Positions 1-7,806 of a stretch of DNA of 14,579 nucleotides are shown here, in pieces; position 1 is the first letter of the stretch, and each line of letters begins with the position of its first letter. The notes below the pieces were generated by a model. The model worked only from the letters and a program-made list of their open reading frames with translations. It was not told the DNA's origin and did no database searches. The translations under genes were made by a program, and so were the position numbers. Source of the stretch: an uncultured Lachnospiraceae bacterium (GTDB lineage Bacteria > Bacillota > Clostridia > Lachnospirales > Lachnospiraceae); the NCBI GenBank assembly GCA_910586555.1, contig CAJUJY010000079.1:1-14579 (forward strand). The letters run 5' to 3'.

Positions 1-16
1 ACCAGCTTTTTAACTG

Positions 17-42
17 TGTGCCTTATAAATGTGCCTTTATGA
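17..42. repeat. 13-bp tandem duplication (two imperfect copies)
   Basis: TGTGCCTTATAAA (17-29) is followed directly by TGTGCCTTTATGA (30-42); 10 of 13 positions agree. The repeat covers the stop codon of the truncated response regulator. It may be a scar of the event that removed the 3' half of that gene, but the window edge prevents a firm reading. Confidence 0.4.
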
Positions 43-330
43 CTGAATAGTAACTAATCTTTCGACTTTTTTTGTCCAAAGTATTGACATAGGTCCATTT
101 TTATCCTTACCCCGTATCTTTCCTGCCAGTTCTACACCATCCATCCCCGGCATTTCAATATCAAAAATATACAAATGGTAAACCTTCTGGTACTTTTCAC
201 AATAATCCAGCAGTTCCTTACCGCTAAAAAATACATCATAATTAACAGGGTACTGGTGGAATCTGTCTAATGCTTTTTCTAATAATTCAATATCTGTCCT
301 GCTGTCATCACAAACTGCAATTTCTAACAT
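37..330 (-). pseudogene. LytTR/AgrA-type response regulator, receiver domain only (3'-truncated)
   Basis: The 97-residue product starts like a CheY-type receiver: acidic pair D8/D9 in AVCDDS, then FDIEMPGMDG with the phospho-acceptor Asp at about 57. The style of the N-terminus and of the IEMPGMDG block is that of the AgrA/VirR-like LytTR regulators common in Clostridia. The ATG at 330 is preferred over the TTG just before it because a GGGAGGG ribosome site lies 6 nt upstream. Receiver homology fades after about residue 78. The switch Lys of the last receiver strands and the whole LytTR DNA-binding domain (expected total about 230-250 aa) are absent; the frame ends in a lysine-rich tail unlike the family. 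It is therefore probably a remnant cut by a deletion or insertion, although only 36 bases remain before the window edge. Family assignment is firm; loss of function is inferred. Confidence 0.7.
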
Positions 331-663
331 CAACAGCCCTCCCTGAAATAAAATCCCTTGTAAATATACTATAATAGAATCCAGTTCTTTATATAATCCA
401 AAGAAACAGAGATTTTATATTACTATAGCAATCAAATAAAAATTTAAACAGTATTATATGAACTAAACCAACCTATACATTTATTTGTGGGAAGATGTCT
501 TCAATCATATTTAGCAATTTATCAATGAGTTATATTTTTGTTAAATTGCTATAATCAATGCATAATAATAAACAAGTATATTATGGAAAAATTTATTTAT
601 TATTTTTTAAACATAAATCTTTCCATAAATATACGTTCTTATAACACTAAATTATTTTATTAA
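331..663. other. AT-rich intergenic spacer with two inverted repeats
   Basis: No coding frame is convincing here. The stretch contains a perfect 10-bp inverted repeat (arms TAGCAATTTA at 512-521 and its complement at 542-551, 20-nt loop). A second hairpin has TTATGGAAA at 581-589 paired with 620-628, continued by ATTTAT 591-596 paired with 613-618 after one mismatch. The second lies about 36 nt beyond the Enzyme I stop codon and is the best candidate for the 3' end of the long minus-strand operon, but neither hairpin has a clear U-tract, so calling either a terminator would be weak. Confidence 0.5.
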
Positions 664-2289
664 CTAAAAAACCACTATTGCTCGTACAGACTGCCTAATT
701 TTCAAAATCATTGAAGGAGATACAGATAATTCATCTACTCCCATACGCAAAAATTCTTTTGTAAGTTCCAAATCTGCTCCCAGTTCCCCACAGATACCTG
801 CCCACTTTCCACATTTATGAGCATTATCAACTACCATACCAATCATTTTAAGAATTGCCTTATGATGCGGTTTATAAAAATCATCCAGCTTTTCATTTTG
901 ACGGTCAATTGCCAGTGTATACTGCGTAAGGTCATTTGTACCAATACTAAAGAAATCCACCAATTCTGCCAGCTCATCACTAATCATAACCGCTGCTGGT
1001 GTTTCTATCATAATCCCCTGTTCTGGAAGTTTATATGGAATCTGCATTTTTTCTAATTCTTCCTGCACTTCTTTAATAATTTCATAAATCTTTAGCACTT
1101 CTTCTACTGAGGTAATCATTGGATACATAATGGAAAGATTTCCATATACAGCCGCCCGTAGCAAAGCACGCAGCTGTGTTTTAAATATATCTGGCTGTTT
1201 AAGGCAAATGCGGATAGCACGGTAACCCATTGCAGGATTATCTTCTTTTCCTAAGTTAAAATAATCTGCCTGTTTATCTGCACCAATATCAAGTGTACGG
1301 ATAATAACTTTTTTATCTGCCATCATCTGTAAAGCCTGTTTATATGCCTGGAACTGTTCCTCTTCTGTTGGGAAGTCTGACCTGCCAATATAGAGAAATT
1401 CACTTCGGAATAAACCTATTCCACCAGCATCATTTTCCAGTGCATACCCTATATCCCCCACACTTCCAACATTAGCATATATATTAATCTTTTTTCCATC
1501 CAGTGTTACATTTTCTTGCCCTTTGAGGATTTGGAGAAGTTTTTGTTTTTCTAGTTCTTCTTTTATTTTATCCTCTGCCTGGCAACAGATTTCTTCTGTT
1601 GGTTCAAAATATACTTCTCCCAAAAATCCATTAACAACAGCCTGCATACCTGTCTGTATTTCTTCCAGATCCACCGGTACGCCGATTAATGCTGGTATAT
1701 TCATCATACGTGCAAGAATTGATGTATGGGAATTGGCAGAACCGTGTACAGTTACAAATGCCAGTATTTTTTTCTTATCCATTTGGACAGTTTCACTGGG
1801 ACTTAAATCATCAGCTACAATAATGGATGGTTCTATGGAATTTAAATCTATTTCTTCCTTTCCCATAAGATTTCTTATTAACCGGTTAGAAATATCCTGG
1901 ACATCTGCTGCCCTGGCTCTCATATAATCATCATCCATGCCAGCAAACATTTCTGCAAAATTGTCCCCAGTTTTAGCAACTGCATATTCTGCATTTACTT
2001 TTTCTATACGAATCATATTTTGTATAGCTTCCAGATAATCTTCATCTTCCAGCATCATTTTATGTACTTCAAAAATCGCAGCACTGGCTTCTCCAACTTC
2101 TCCTACTGCCTTATCATAAAGTTTTACCAGCTGTTCTGCTGCCTTCTCTCCTGCTTTTGCAAATCTGCTTATTTCCGCTTCTATATTTTCTATTTTAGTT
2201 CTCTTTATTTGCTGCCCATGAGGTTTTAAAACTACTACCGGTCCAATAGCAATTCCTTTATAAACTGGCTTTCCTGACAATTTCAACAT
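664..2289 (-). CDS. ptsI: Phosphoenolpyruvate-protein phosphotransferase (PTS Enzyme I)
   Basis: Cytoplasmic first enzyme of the PTS: it takes phosphate from PEP and passes it to HPr. The 541-residue protein has the GIAIG start of the N-terminal domain, the phospho-histidine segment GSANSHTSILAR (His188), the PEP-binding block GIGLFRSEFL (about 291-299), GIMIETPAAV (425-434), FSIGTNDLTQY (447-457) and the catalytic Cys500 in GICGE. It is about 30 residues shorter at the C-terminus than the E. coli enzyme, but all catalytic blocks are present. GSANSH replaces the more usual GGRTSH before the active His. The start is set by a perfect AAGGAGG, which lies inside the last codons of the full-length pyrophosphatase frame (stop at 2292-2294), so the two genes are probably translationally coupled. 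It is the last gene of the cluster. Confidence 0.96.
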   Translation of the reverse strand: MLKLSGKPVYKGIAIGPVVVLKPHGQQIKRTKIENIEAEISRFAKAGEKAAEQLVKLYDKAVGEVGEASAAIFEVHKMMLEDEDYLEAIQNMIRIEKVNAEYAVAKTGDNFAEMFAGMDDDYMRARAADVQDISNRLIRNLMGKEEIDLNSIEPSIIVADDLSPSETVQMDKKKILAFVTVHGSANSHTSILARMMNIPALIGVPVDLEEIQTGMQAVVNGFLGEVYFEPTEEICCQAEDKIKEELEKQKLLQILKGQENVTLDGKKINIYANVGSVGDIGYALENDAGGIGLFRSEFLYIGRSDFPTEEEQFQAYKQALQMMADKKVIIRTLDIGADKQADYFNLGKEDNPAMGYRAIRICLKQPDIFKTQLRALLRAAVYGNLSIMYPMITSVEEVLKIYEIIKEVQEELEKMQIPYKLPEQGIMIETPAAVMISDELAELVDFFSIGTNDLTQYTLAIDRQNEKLDDFYKPHHKAILKMIGMVVDNAHKCGKWAGICGELGADLELTKEFLRMGVDELSVSPSMILKIRQSVRAIVVF

Positions 2290-2291
2290 AT

Positions 2292-2827
2292 TTAATCCTC
2301 CTTAAAAAATTTCTGGTTATAATTTTCCATACATGCTTCTATAACTCCTATTGCATCAACCGCACCACCAATTTCTTTAACTACAGTGTTTTTATGTTCC
2401 AGGCTTTTATATATAGAAAAAAGTGCCTTACCTCTTCAAAAATATGTTCTGGAAGTTCACTAATATCTGTATAATCCCTGTATGTCGGGTCTCCATATGG
2501 AATTGCAATTATCTTTTCATCACCCATGCCACTATCCAGCATCTTAATTACTCCTATTGGATAACTTCTTACAAGTGTCATTGGTTCTATTGCTTCAGAA
2601 CATAATACCAGTACATCTAATGGGTCTTTATCATCACCATATGTCCTTGGAATAAATCCATAATTCATAGGATAATGGGTAGCTGTAAAAAGAATCCTGT
2701 CAAGCATTAACATCCCTGTTTCTTTGTCAAGTTCATATTTCTTATTACTCCCTTTTGAAATTTCAATTACAGATATAAAATCAGTTGGAAATATCCTGTC
2801 CTTTTTAATATCATGCCAAATATTCAT
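2292..2827 (-). pseudogene. ppa: Family I inorganic pyrophosphatase, frame broken by one base near the C-terminus
   Basis: Hydrolyses PPi to two phosphates in the cytoplasm. Start ATG at 2827 follows AGAGGGGG. The family I signature is clear: GDDKDPLDVLV (the D-x-D-P-x-D metal-binding block), then DSGMGDEKIIAIP. As written, the frame reads HFF at a run of six T on the minus strand (2417-2422) and runs out to a stop at 2381. One more T, or a -1 shift at that run, restores YKSLEHKNTVVKEIGGA and a clean family C-terminus ending at 2292-2294, giving about 178 aa, the normal length. The Tyr-Lys of YKSLE matches the conserved C-terminal active-site pair, so the short product (2381-2827) would probably be inactive. 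It could be a real mutation, a homopolymer sequencing error, or slippage. The upstream 129 nt that are open in frame lack family similarity and are not counted. Confidence 0.85.
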
Positions 2828-2876
2828 AAAATAATACCCCCTCTTAGTATTTGCTGTAAAACCCTGCATGTTTATC

Positions 2877-2882
2877 ATTATA
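2877..2882 (-). promoter_or_regulatory. Possible -10 box ahead of ppa-ptsI
   Basis: On the minus strand a perfect TATAAT lies about 50 nt upstream of the pyrophosphatase ATG and just after the ptsH terminator. The region about 17 nt further upstream is T-rich and has no good -35 match. The position makes sense as a promoter for the last two genes, but the call rests on the -10 alone. Confidence 0.3.
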
Positions 2883-2893
2883 TAAGCCAGCGC

Positions 2894-2950
2894 ATAAATA
2901 AAAATAGCAGCACACATATTTAATATATAAGAATAAAAATGTATGCTGCC
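2894..2950 (-). terminator. Rho-independent terminator after ptsH
   Basis: On the minus strand, 18 nt after the HPr stop codon, a 12-bp stem (arms 2939-2950 and 2906-2917, GGCAGCATACAT paired to ATGTGTGCTGCT with two G-U pairs) encloses a 21-nt loop and is followed directly by ATTTTTATTT. The loop is long, but stem and U-rich tail are good. It would separate, at least in part, ptsH from ppa-ptsI. Confidence 0.6.
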
Positions 2951-2968
2951 CCACAAATTAAGATGCCT

Positions 2969-3226
2969 TTATAAGTTTGCTTCAAAAAATGCTTTCATAG
3001 CTTCATAAGCATTATCTTCATCTGCACCTTCTATTGTAACCGTTACTGTCTGGCCGCATTTTACTCCAAGTCCCATAACTGCCATTAATTTTGTTGCTTC
3101 TGCTGTTTTTCCTTCCTTACCAAGTATAATACTACTTTGAAATTTCCTGGCTTCTTTCACTAATATTCCTGCTGGTCTTGCATGAATACCTACTTTATCT
3201 TTAATAATATAATCAAATTTCTTCAT
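2969..3226 (-). CDS. ptsH: Phosphocarrier protein HPr with Lys at position 46
   Basis: Small cytoplasmic phosphocarrier between Enzyme I and the sugar-specific EIIA. The 85-residue product has GIHARPAG with the phospho-acceptor His15 and the usual MAVMGLGV stretch. The ATG at 3226 (MKKFDYI) is chosen because it gives the normal HPr length and follows AAAGGCGGA; the longer in-frame start would add 15 unrelated residues. In the regulatory segment the usual Ser46 is replaced: TAEATKLM aligns with the Bacillus segment VNLKSIM so that Thr is 45 and Lys is 46. The HPr kinase target serine is thus absent, which argues against control of CcpA by this copy. It lies between the DUF1275 gene (51-nt gap) and the pyrophosphatase, and is followed by a terminator-like hairpin. 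Confidence 0.95.
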   Translation of the reverse strand: MKKFDYIIKDKVGIHARPAGILVKEARKFQSSIILGKEGKTAEATKLMAVMGLGVKCGQTVTVTIEGADEDNAYEAMKAFFEANL

Positions 3227-3277
3227 ATTTTTATCCGCCTTTCCTATTTTCTTAAATTCAATAAAAAACATATTTCA

Positions 3278-3988
3278 CTAATGCCCTGATGGCACACGTC
3301 CAAACATTTCTTTTTCCTTTGTTAAATCTGCATGAAACAAATCAATAAATACAATACATAATATAATTGATGTTCCCCAAATTGCTTTTCCTGTAAACAA
3401 GTTACATAAAACAGTACTTAAAACAGCTCCAATAATAAACATCAAAAGCATGCCAGCATGCCGGATGAATTTCCTGGAATATGCCACATTACCTTTCAGC
3501 AGCCATTTTACCAGGCTAATTCCTGTCTGGCGTACATGGTTTGTACAAAATGTTGTTGCCATTGGTATTCCCTCAGCCTGACGGAATGTATTGTACTGCA
3601 TAGAACAGATAAAATTAATTGCAACCTGTGATATCTGGAATGGTGTGCTTTCTGGCAAAAAACCCAGCAATAATGTTACTGCTATTTCAATTCCAGTTAA
3701 TAATGTATCCCACCGTACAACACCTGTTTTTTTTACTGGTCCTGGCAATATTTCTGATACAACAGCACCAAGACAATATGCCGTAATTGGAATAATAAGA
3801 TACAATGCCTCTTTCCAGTTTCCATGTCCAATTGCCATTCCCAGCAATACGATATTACCTGTCTGTGCATTACAGAAAACACCACCTCTGACACAATATG
3901 TAAAAGCTCCCAGCATACCACTGCTCATCATAAGCAAGTAAAACACCCTGTTTCTTTCACATTCCAGAAAAGACTGTTTCTTATCCAA
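3278..3988 (-). CDS. YoaK-family (DUF1275) integral membrane protein
   Basis: 236 residues with five or six hydrophobic segments. The N-terminal block GAFTYCVRGGVFCNAQTGNIVLLG is the hallmark of DUF1275/YoaK proteins, whose function is not established. The mid-protein stretch MQYNTFRQAEGIPMATTFCTNHVRQ also fits the family, which usually has a conserved TGN-type repeat there. The start codon is TTG at 3988, supported by AGAGGCGG about 6 nt upstream; no ATG near it gives the conserved N-terminus. It lies 46 nt after the lactonase-like gene and 51 nt before ptsH and is probably co-transcribed. Its placement in a PTS operon may point to transport or efflux linked to the substrate, but that is inference only. 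Confidence 0.88.
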   Translation of the reverse strand: MDKKQSFLECERNRVFYLLMMSSGMLGAFTYCVRGGVFCNAQTGNIVLLGMAIGHGNWKEALYLIIPITAYCLGAVVSEILPGPVKKTGVVRWDTLLTGIEIAVTLLLGFLPESTPFQISQVAINFICSMQYNTFRQAEGIPMATTFCTNHVRQTGISLVKWLLKGNVAYSRKFIRHAGMLLMFIIGAVLSTVLCNLFTGKAIWGTSIILCIVFIDLFHADLTKEKEMFGRVPSGH

Positions 3989-4034
3989 TGCTACCGCCTC
4001 TTTTTTACTTTCCTGGATTAATTACCATAAAATA

Positions 4035-4799
4035 CTACTCTAATGTACATTTACACAACCTCGTAATTTGTTTAAAATCATGTCCATATATTAATTTTGC
4101 ATCTAACTCAGACTGCATTTTCTTTATTTTTGCAAGATTTGTATAAAACTCTTCTGTTGTAGCATTTATGCTTCCTCCTGGAGGCAGTTCCATTTTATAG
4201 TTATCCTCTGTATAAACAGTATCACTGGTTACAATAATTGTTCCTTGATGTGTTTTTAATATTATCCCAGTACATCCTGCTGTATGTGATTTCTGTGCAA
4301 AAAGCTGGATATCTTCTGCAAGATGCAATTTATTCTGGTAAGGAATATAATTGATGCCTTCTATATCAAAAAGTTCCTTAACATAAGCACCTTTTTTACC
4401 CGTCATAACATTAAAATATGCATCTTTTAATTCGTCCTCTGCTACCATAACATTCTGTATTGCTTTTGTTTTTCTAAAATAACAAAGTCCTCCTGCATGG
4501 TCAAAATGAAGATGGGATAAAATAAGCATGTCGATATCATTAACAGTAAGCTCCTGTTGCTGTAAGGCATCTTCAATGGATATAAATTCTGAAATTGGAT
4601 AAGTTTCCTGTACTGCCAGTGGATAATTCTGTGCATAACATGGACTATTTCCTGTATCATAAAGAATATTCCCAATCTTTGGATGTCTGATTAATATAGC
4701 ACTAATTGGTGATTCAATCATCACATTTTCATCTTCACAACGTACCAGGTTATCACGCTTACATGATATTTTTCCAAGGTATAAAACATTTATTTTCAT
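4035..4799 (-). CDS. Metallo-beta-lactamase-fold hydrolase, N-acyl-homoserine-lactonase-like
   Basis: 254-residue cytoplasmic metallohydrolase (no signal peptide). The zinc ligands can be read in order: H96-x-H98-x-D100-H101 in SHLHFDHAGG, His172 in SHTAG, Asp193 in TSDTVY and His240 in YGHDF, so a two-metal site is intact. Size and the HLHFDHAGG motif match the AiiA/AttM lactonase branch of the fold. These enzymes open lactone rings, but the true substrate cannot be read from sequence; acyl-homoserine lactones are not an obvious target in an anaerobic clostridium. The neighbours, a sugar or alcohol dehydrogenase and a cupin in a beta-glucoside operon, make a sugar-derived or aglycone lactone plausible. 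The AAGGAGG site is 12 nt from the ATG, slightly long. A 99-nt gap separates it from the dehydrogenase gene, with no strong terminator. Confidence 0.85.
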   Translation of the reverse strand: MKINVLYLGKISCKRDNLVRCEDENVMIESPISAILIRHPKIGNILYDTGNSPCYAQNYPLAVQETYPISEFISIEDALQQQELTVNDIDMLILSHLHFDHAGGLCYFRKTKAIQNVMVAEDELKDAYFNVMTGKKGAYVKELFDIEGINYIPYQNKLHLAEDIQLFAQKSHTAGCTGIILKTHQGTIIVTSDTVYTEDNYKMELPPGGSINATTEEFYTNLAKIKKMQSELDAKLIYGHDFKQITRLCKCTLE

Positions 4800-4898
4800 T
4801 TTCCATCCAGTCCTCCTTATATAAAATTGCTGTTTTTACTCCCTGTTATGCTCTATTGCCATATAAGCAGGCAGTAATTCCAGTCCCCCAGCTTTATA

Positions 4899-5924
4899 TT
4901 AATCAATACTGCATTGTATCATAACTTTTACTTCACTGCCATTTCTGTCCATACATTTGCTAAATCCCTCTTTAATATCTTCAAGTGGCAAAACAGAAGT
5001 AATAATTTTATCTGCATTTACCTTTCTTTTTTCCAAAAGACTTATTGCTTTTTCCATATCTTCCCGTTCCTGCATTCTGGCTGTTACTATATTTTTTTCA
5101 TGATAATAAAGCTGTTTTAAATCTACTGTCATTGGTTTTCCATAAATAGCAACTAGTACAACAGTTCCATGTACTTTTGGCAGATAAACCATACTATCAA
5201 CACCTGGCTGTGAACCTGACGTTTCAAATACTATGTCCGCACCTCTGCCTGCTGTATGGTTTTTGACAGTTTCTAACAAGTTTTCTTTTATTGGGTTTAT
5301 TGTGCAAATTCCCATCTCATTTGCTTTTTCCAGGCGTTTTTCATTAACTTCAGACAAAAGAACTTCTGCTCCGGCAGCCTTTGCCACCAATGCTGTCATA
5401 ATGCCAATAGGCCCGCCTCCTATAATAACAGTAAAATCACCCCTTTTCAAATTTCCTCTTTTTACTACATGGCAACAGATTGCTAACGGTTCTGCCAATG
5501 CACCATGAAGCATGCTTACCGTATCTGGAAGCCTTACAAGAGCCTCCTCATCCAATGTCCAGGCATATTGGAAAGCTCCATCTGTTTCAATGCCACGGAC
5601 TTTAAGATTCTGACATACATGCCCATATCCTTCTTTACAAGCGTAACATTCCTTGCAGGATTTTACCGGCCACACAACAACCCTGTCTCCTGGCTTTACA
5701 TTTTTTACTTTATTCCCAACATGCCACACAGTCCCAGAACATTCATGTCCAATTACTGATGGAAGATTCATTCTGGAATCTTCTGTCCCCTGTAAAATAT
5801 GTATATCAGAACCACATATCCCACAATAAGAAACCCTAATCTGGACTTCTTTCTCTTCTGGCATCCTGCCATTCCAGTCCTCTACAGAAAGTTCTCCATT
5901 TCCCCTGTAAACTGCTGCTTTCAT
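4899..5924 (-). CDS. Zinc-dependent MDR alcohol/polyol dehydrogenase
   Basis: 341-residue medium-chain dehydrogenase/reductase of the sorbitol, threonine, butanediol and galactitol-phosphate dehydrogenase group. Catalytic zinc ligands are Cys37 (CGICGSDIH), His60 and Glu61 (GHECSG); Glu145 (AEPLAI) is also in place. The structural zinc lobe has four cysteines (90, 93, 96, 104). The Rossmann motif GGGPIG (169-174) is followed by Glu192 at the end of strand two, which favours NAD over NADP. It would oxidise a secondary alcohol of a polyol, sugar or sugar phosphate; the precise substrate is unknown. ATG at 5924 follows GGAGGG. It starts 20 nt after the cupin gene, so the two are almost certainly co-transcribed within the beta-glucoside PTS operon. 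Confidence 0.92.
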   Translation of the reverse strand: MKAAVYRGNGELSVEDWNGRMPEEKEVQIRVSYCGICGSDIHILQGTEDSRMNLPSVIGHECSGTVWHVGNKVKNVKPGDRVVVWPVKSCKECYACKEGYGHVCQNLKVRGIETDGAFQYAWTLDEEALVRLPDTVSMLHGALAEPLAICCHVVKRGNLKRGDFTVIIGGGPIGIMTALVAKAAGAEVLLSEVNEKRLEKANEMGICTINPIKENLLETVKNHTAGRGADIVFETSGSQPGVDSMVYLPKVHGTVVLVAIYGKPMTVDLKQLYYHEKNIVTARMQEREDMEKAISLLEKRKVNADKIITSVLPLEDIKEGFSKCMDRNGSEVKVMIQCSID

Positions 5925-5944
5925 CTTGTTTCCCTCCTGACTGT

Positions 5945-6283
5945 TTAAACATTTATTACTAATGCAATAAAAATTAATTCTTCCTCTTTTTTATTACAAA
6001 TACCATGGCTATCTCCATCAAAACAAATAACTGCTTCACCAGCCCTGATTTCATATTCTTTACCATTATCATTATACCACCCACGCCCCTGTATAATAAA
6101 GTAAATCTCACTTTCTTGTTTATGGCAGTGTATTCCCAGTGATGCTCCCTGGACCAGCCGGATTGTTATAAAACATCTGTTTTTTAAATTCATCATTTCT
6201 TTTGATGCAATATCACAGATTACAACATCTCCTGTCCCCTGGAATAATCCACGGACAGTTCTTTCTTTTAACTGTAGTTTCAT
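5945..6283 (-). CDS. Small single-domain cupin protein
   Basis: About 112 residues forming one cupin barrel. Motif 1, G-x5-H-x-H-x4-E-x6-G, is exact in GASLGIHCHKQESEIYFIIQG, and motif 2 appears as GEAVICFDGDSHGICN with the His and Asn kept, so a metal site is expected. The ATG at 6283 (MKLQLKERT) is preferred because the protein then begins as a normal cupin. However, its AGGAGG site is 16 nt away, unusually far; an upstream TTG at 6340 would give a longer form but without a good ribosome site. Family members range from isomerases to ligand sensors, so the role is open. Its position between the 6-phospho-beta-glucosidase and the dehydrogenase suggests handling of a sugar or aglycone product. 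Confidence 0.82.
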   Translation of the reverse strand: MKLQLKERTVRGLFQGTGDVVICDIASKEMMNLKNRCFITIRLVQGASLGIHCHKQESEIYFIIQGRGWYNDNGKEYEIRAGEAVICFDGDSHGICNKKEEELIFIALVINV

Positions 6284-6343
6284 AATATAAATATATCTGC
6301 CTCCTGCAAATGGTACTGGCTTAGAATTATAAACAAGCAAAAA

Positions 6344-7777
6344 TTATAATGATTCACCATTTGTTGCAATCATCTTTTTATACCATTCAAAAGATTTCTT
6401 TTTATAACGTTTTCCACTGCCAGAACCATCATCATTTTTATCTACATAAATAAACCCATATCTTTTCTTTAACTCTCCTGTAGTAAAAGAAACTACATCT
6501 ATACAGCCCCATGGAGTATATCCCATTAAATCAACACCATCATATTCCACTGCTTTTTTCATTTCCTCAATATGTGCTTTCAGATATTCAATACGGTAAC
6601 TGTCATCACAAGTACCATCATCATTTAAAGTATCCAGTGCACCAAGCCCATTTTCAACAATAAACAAGGGTTTCTCATAACGTTCATATATAATATCTAG
6701 TGCATATCTAAGTCCCACTGGGTCAATCTGCCATCCCCAGTCGGAAGAATCCAGATAAGTATTGCGTACTGTATGGATATTTCTTCCATCTGAATTTGTG
6801 TCATCCTCAAGTGCAACATCAGCCTTTACAGCGTGTGACATATAATAACTAAATCCAATATAATCTACTGTTCCTTCTGACAAAATACTTTCATCATCTT
6901 TTTCCATAACTGGTGCATTATTTTCACGTTCCCACATTTTCTTTGCATAAGCTCCATAATGTCCCCGTACATGTACATCCATAAAATAAAAACGTTCGTG
7001 CATGGATTCATGTGCAGTTATAACATCTTCTGGATTCATAGAATATGGATAATATGGTATAAAAGAACACATACATCCAATCTTAAAACCAGGATTAATT
7101 TCATGGCCTTTTTTTACCACAATGGCAGAAGCCAGAAGTTCATGGTGTGCAACCTGGTATAATGCTTTTTTAGGGTCATCAAATCCAGAATATTTTACAC
7201 CTGAATTTGTCCAGCCATATATATCTGGACTGGTTTTTACCTGGTTATTGATTTCATTAAATGTCATCCAGTATTTAACTTTATTTTTATAACGTTCCAT
7301 TACTGTTACTGCATAATGCACAAAAAAACCAATACATTTACGGTTTATCCAGCCACCATAATGCTTTGCCAGATAATATGGCATTTCAAAATGGCTCAGT
7401 GTAATAACTGGCTCAATCCCATAACTTAATAATGTATCAAACATATCATCATAAAATTGCAGACCTGCTTCATTTGGCTCTTCTTCATCTCCGTTTGGAA
7501 AAATACGGCTCCAGGAAATAGATGTGCGGAAACATTTAAATCCCAGTTCACCAAACAAAGCAATATCCTCTTTATATGTATGGAAAAAGTCAATCCCCTC
7601 ATGGTTTGGATAATTCTCTCCTTTTACAATTCCATCTGTAATACGGCGTGGAACTCCATGTGCACCTGCTGTTAAAACATCACTAACAGAAATTCCACGG
7701 CCATCCACATTCCAGCCACCTTCTATCTGGTGTGCAGCAACTGCACCACCCCAGAGAAAATTTTCTGGTAAACTCAT
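6344..7777 (-). CDS. bglA: 6-phospho-beta-glucosidase, GH1
   Basis: Cytoplasmic GH1 enzyme that cleaves beta-glucosides phosphorylated at C6 during PTS uptake, giving glucose 6-phosphate and an aglycone or second sugar. The 477-residue protein opens with the GH1 signature LPENFLWGGAVAAHQIEGG. The acid/base Glu175 lies in TFNEIN and the nucleophile Glu375 in FIVENG. Near the C-terminus, VSFTTGELKKRYGFIYVD (429-446) is the phosphate-recognition segment of the 6-phospho group (Ser/Thr, Lys438, Tyr440) and closely resembles E. coli BglA and AscB. The ATG at 7777 follows AAGGAG. It starts 29 nt after the stop codon of the beta-glucoside PTS permease, the standard pairing, and this fixes the substrate class. 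The exact beta-glucoside (cellobiose, arbutin, salicin, gentiobiose) cannot be told. Confidence 0.95.
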   Translation of the reverse strand: MSLPENFLWGGAVAAHQIEGGWNVDGRGISVSDVLTAGAHGVPRRITDGIVKGENYPNHEGIDFFHTYKEDIALFGELGFKCFRTSISWSRIFPNGDEEEPNEAGLQFYDDMFDTLLSYGIEPVITLSHFEMPYYLAKHYGGWINRKCIGFFVHYAVTVMERYKNKVKYWMTFNEINNQVKTSPDIYGWTNSGVKYSGFDDPKKALYQVAHHELLASAIVVKKGHEINPGFKIGCMCSFIPYYPYSMNPEDVITAHESMHERFYFMDVHVRGHYGAYAKKMWERENNAPVMEKDDESILSEGTVDYIGFSYYMSHAVKADVALEDDTNSDGRNIHTVRNTYLDSSDWGWQIDPVGLRYALDIIYERYEKPLFIVENGLGALDTLNDDGTCDDSYRIEYLKAHIEEMKKAVEYDGVDLMGYTPWGCIDVVSFTTGELKKRYGFIYVDKNDDGSGSGKRYKKKSFEWYKKMIATNGESL

Positions 7778-7806
7778 AATAACAACTCCTTTTATTTTTA
7801 TATTAA

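Noticed and set aside
1523..1927. 134-residue plus-strand frame, and similar plus-strand frames across 817-9706
   Set aside because: They are antisense shadows of well-identified minus-strand genes, with no own ribosome site or family similarity.
2828..2956. N-terminal membrane extension of the pyrophosphatase (43 extra residues in frame)
   Set aside because: It overlaps the ptsH terminator and the -10 box, and the family start with a good ribosome site is at 2827.
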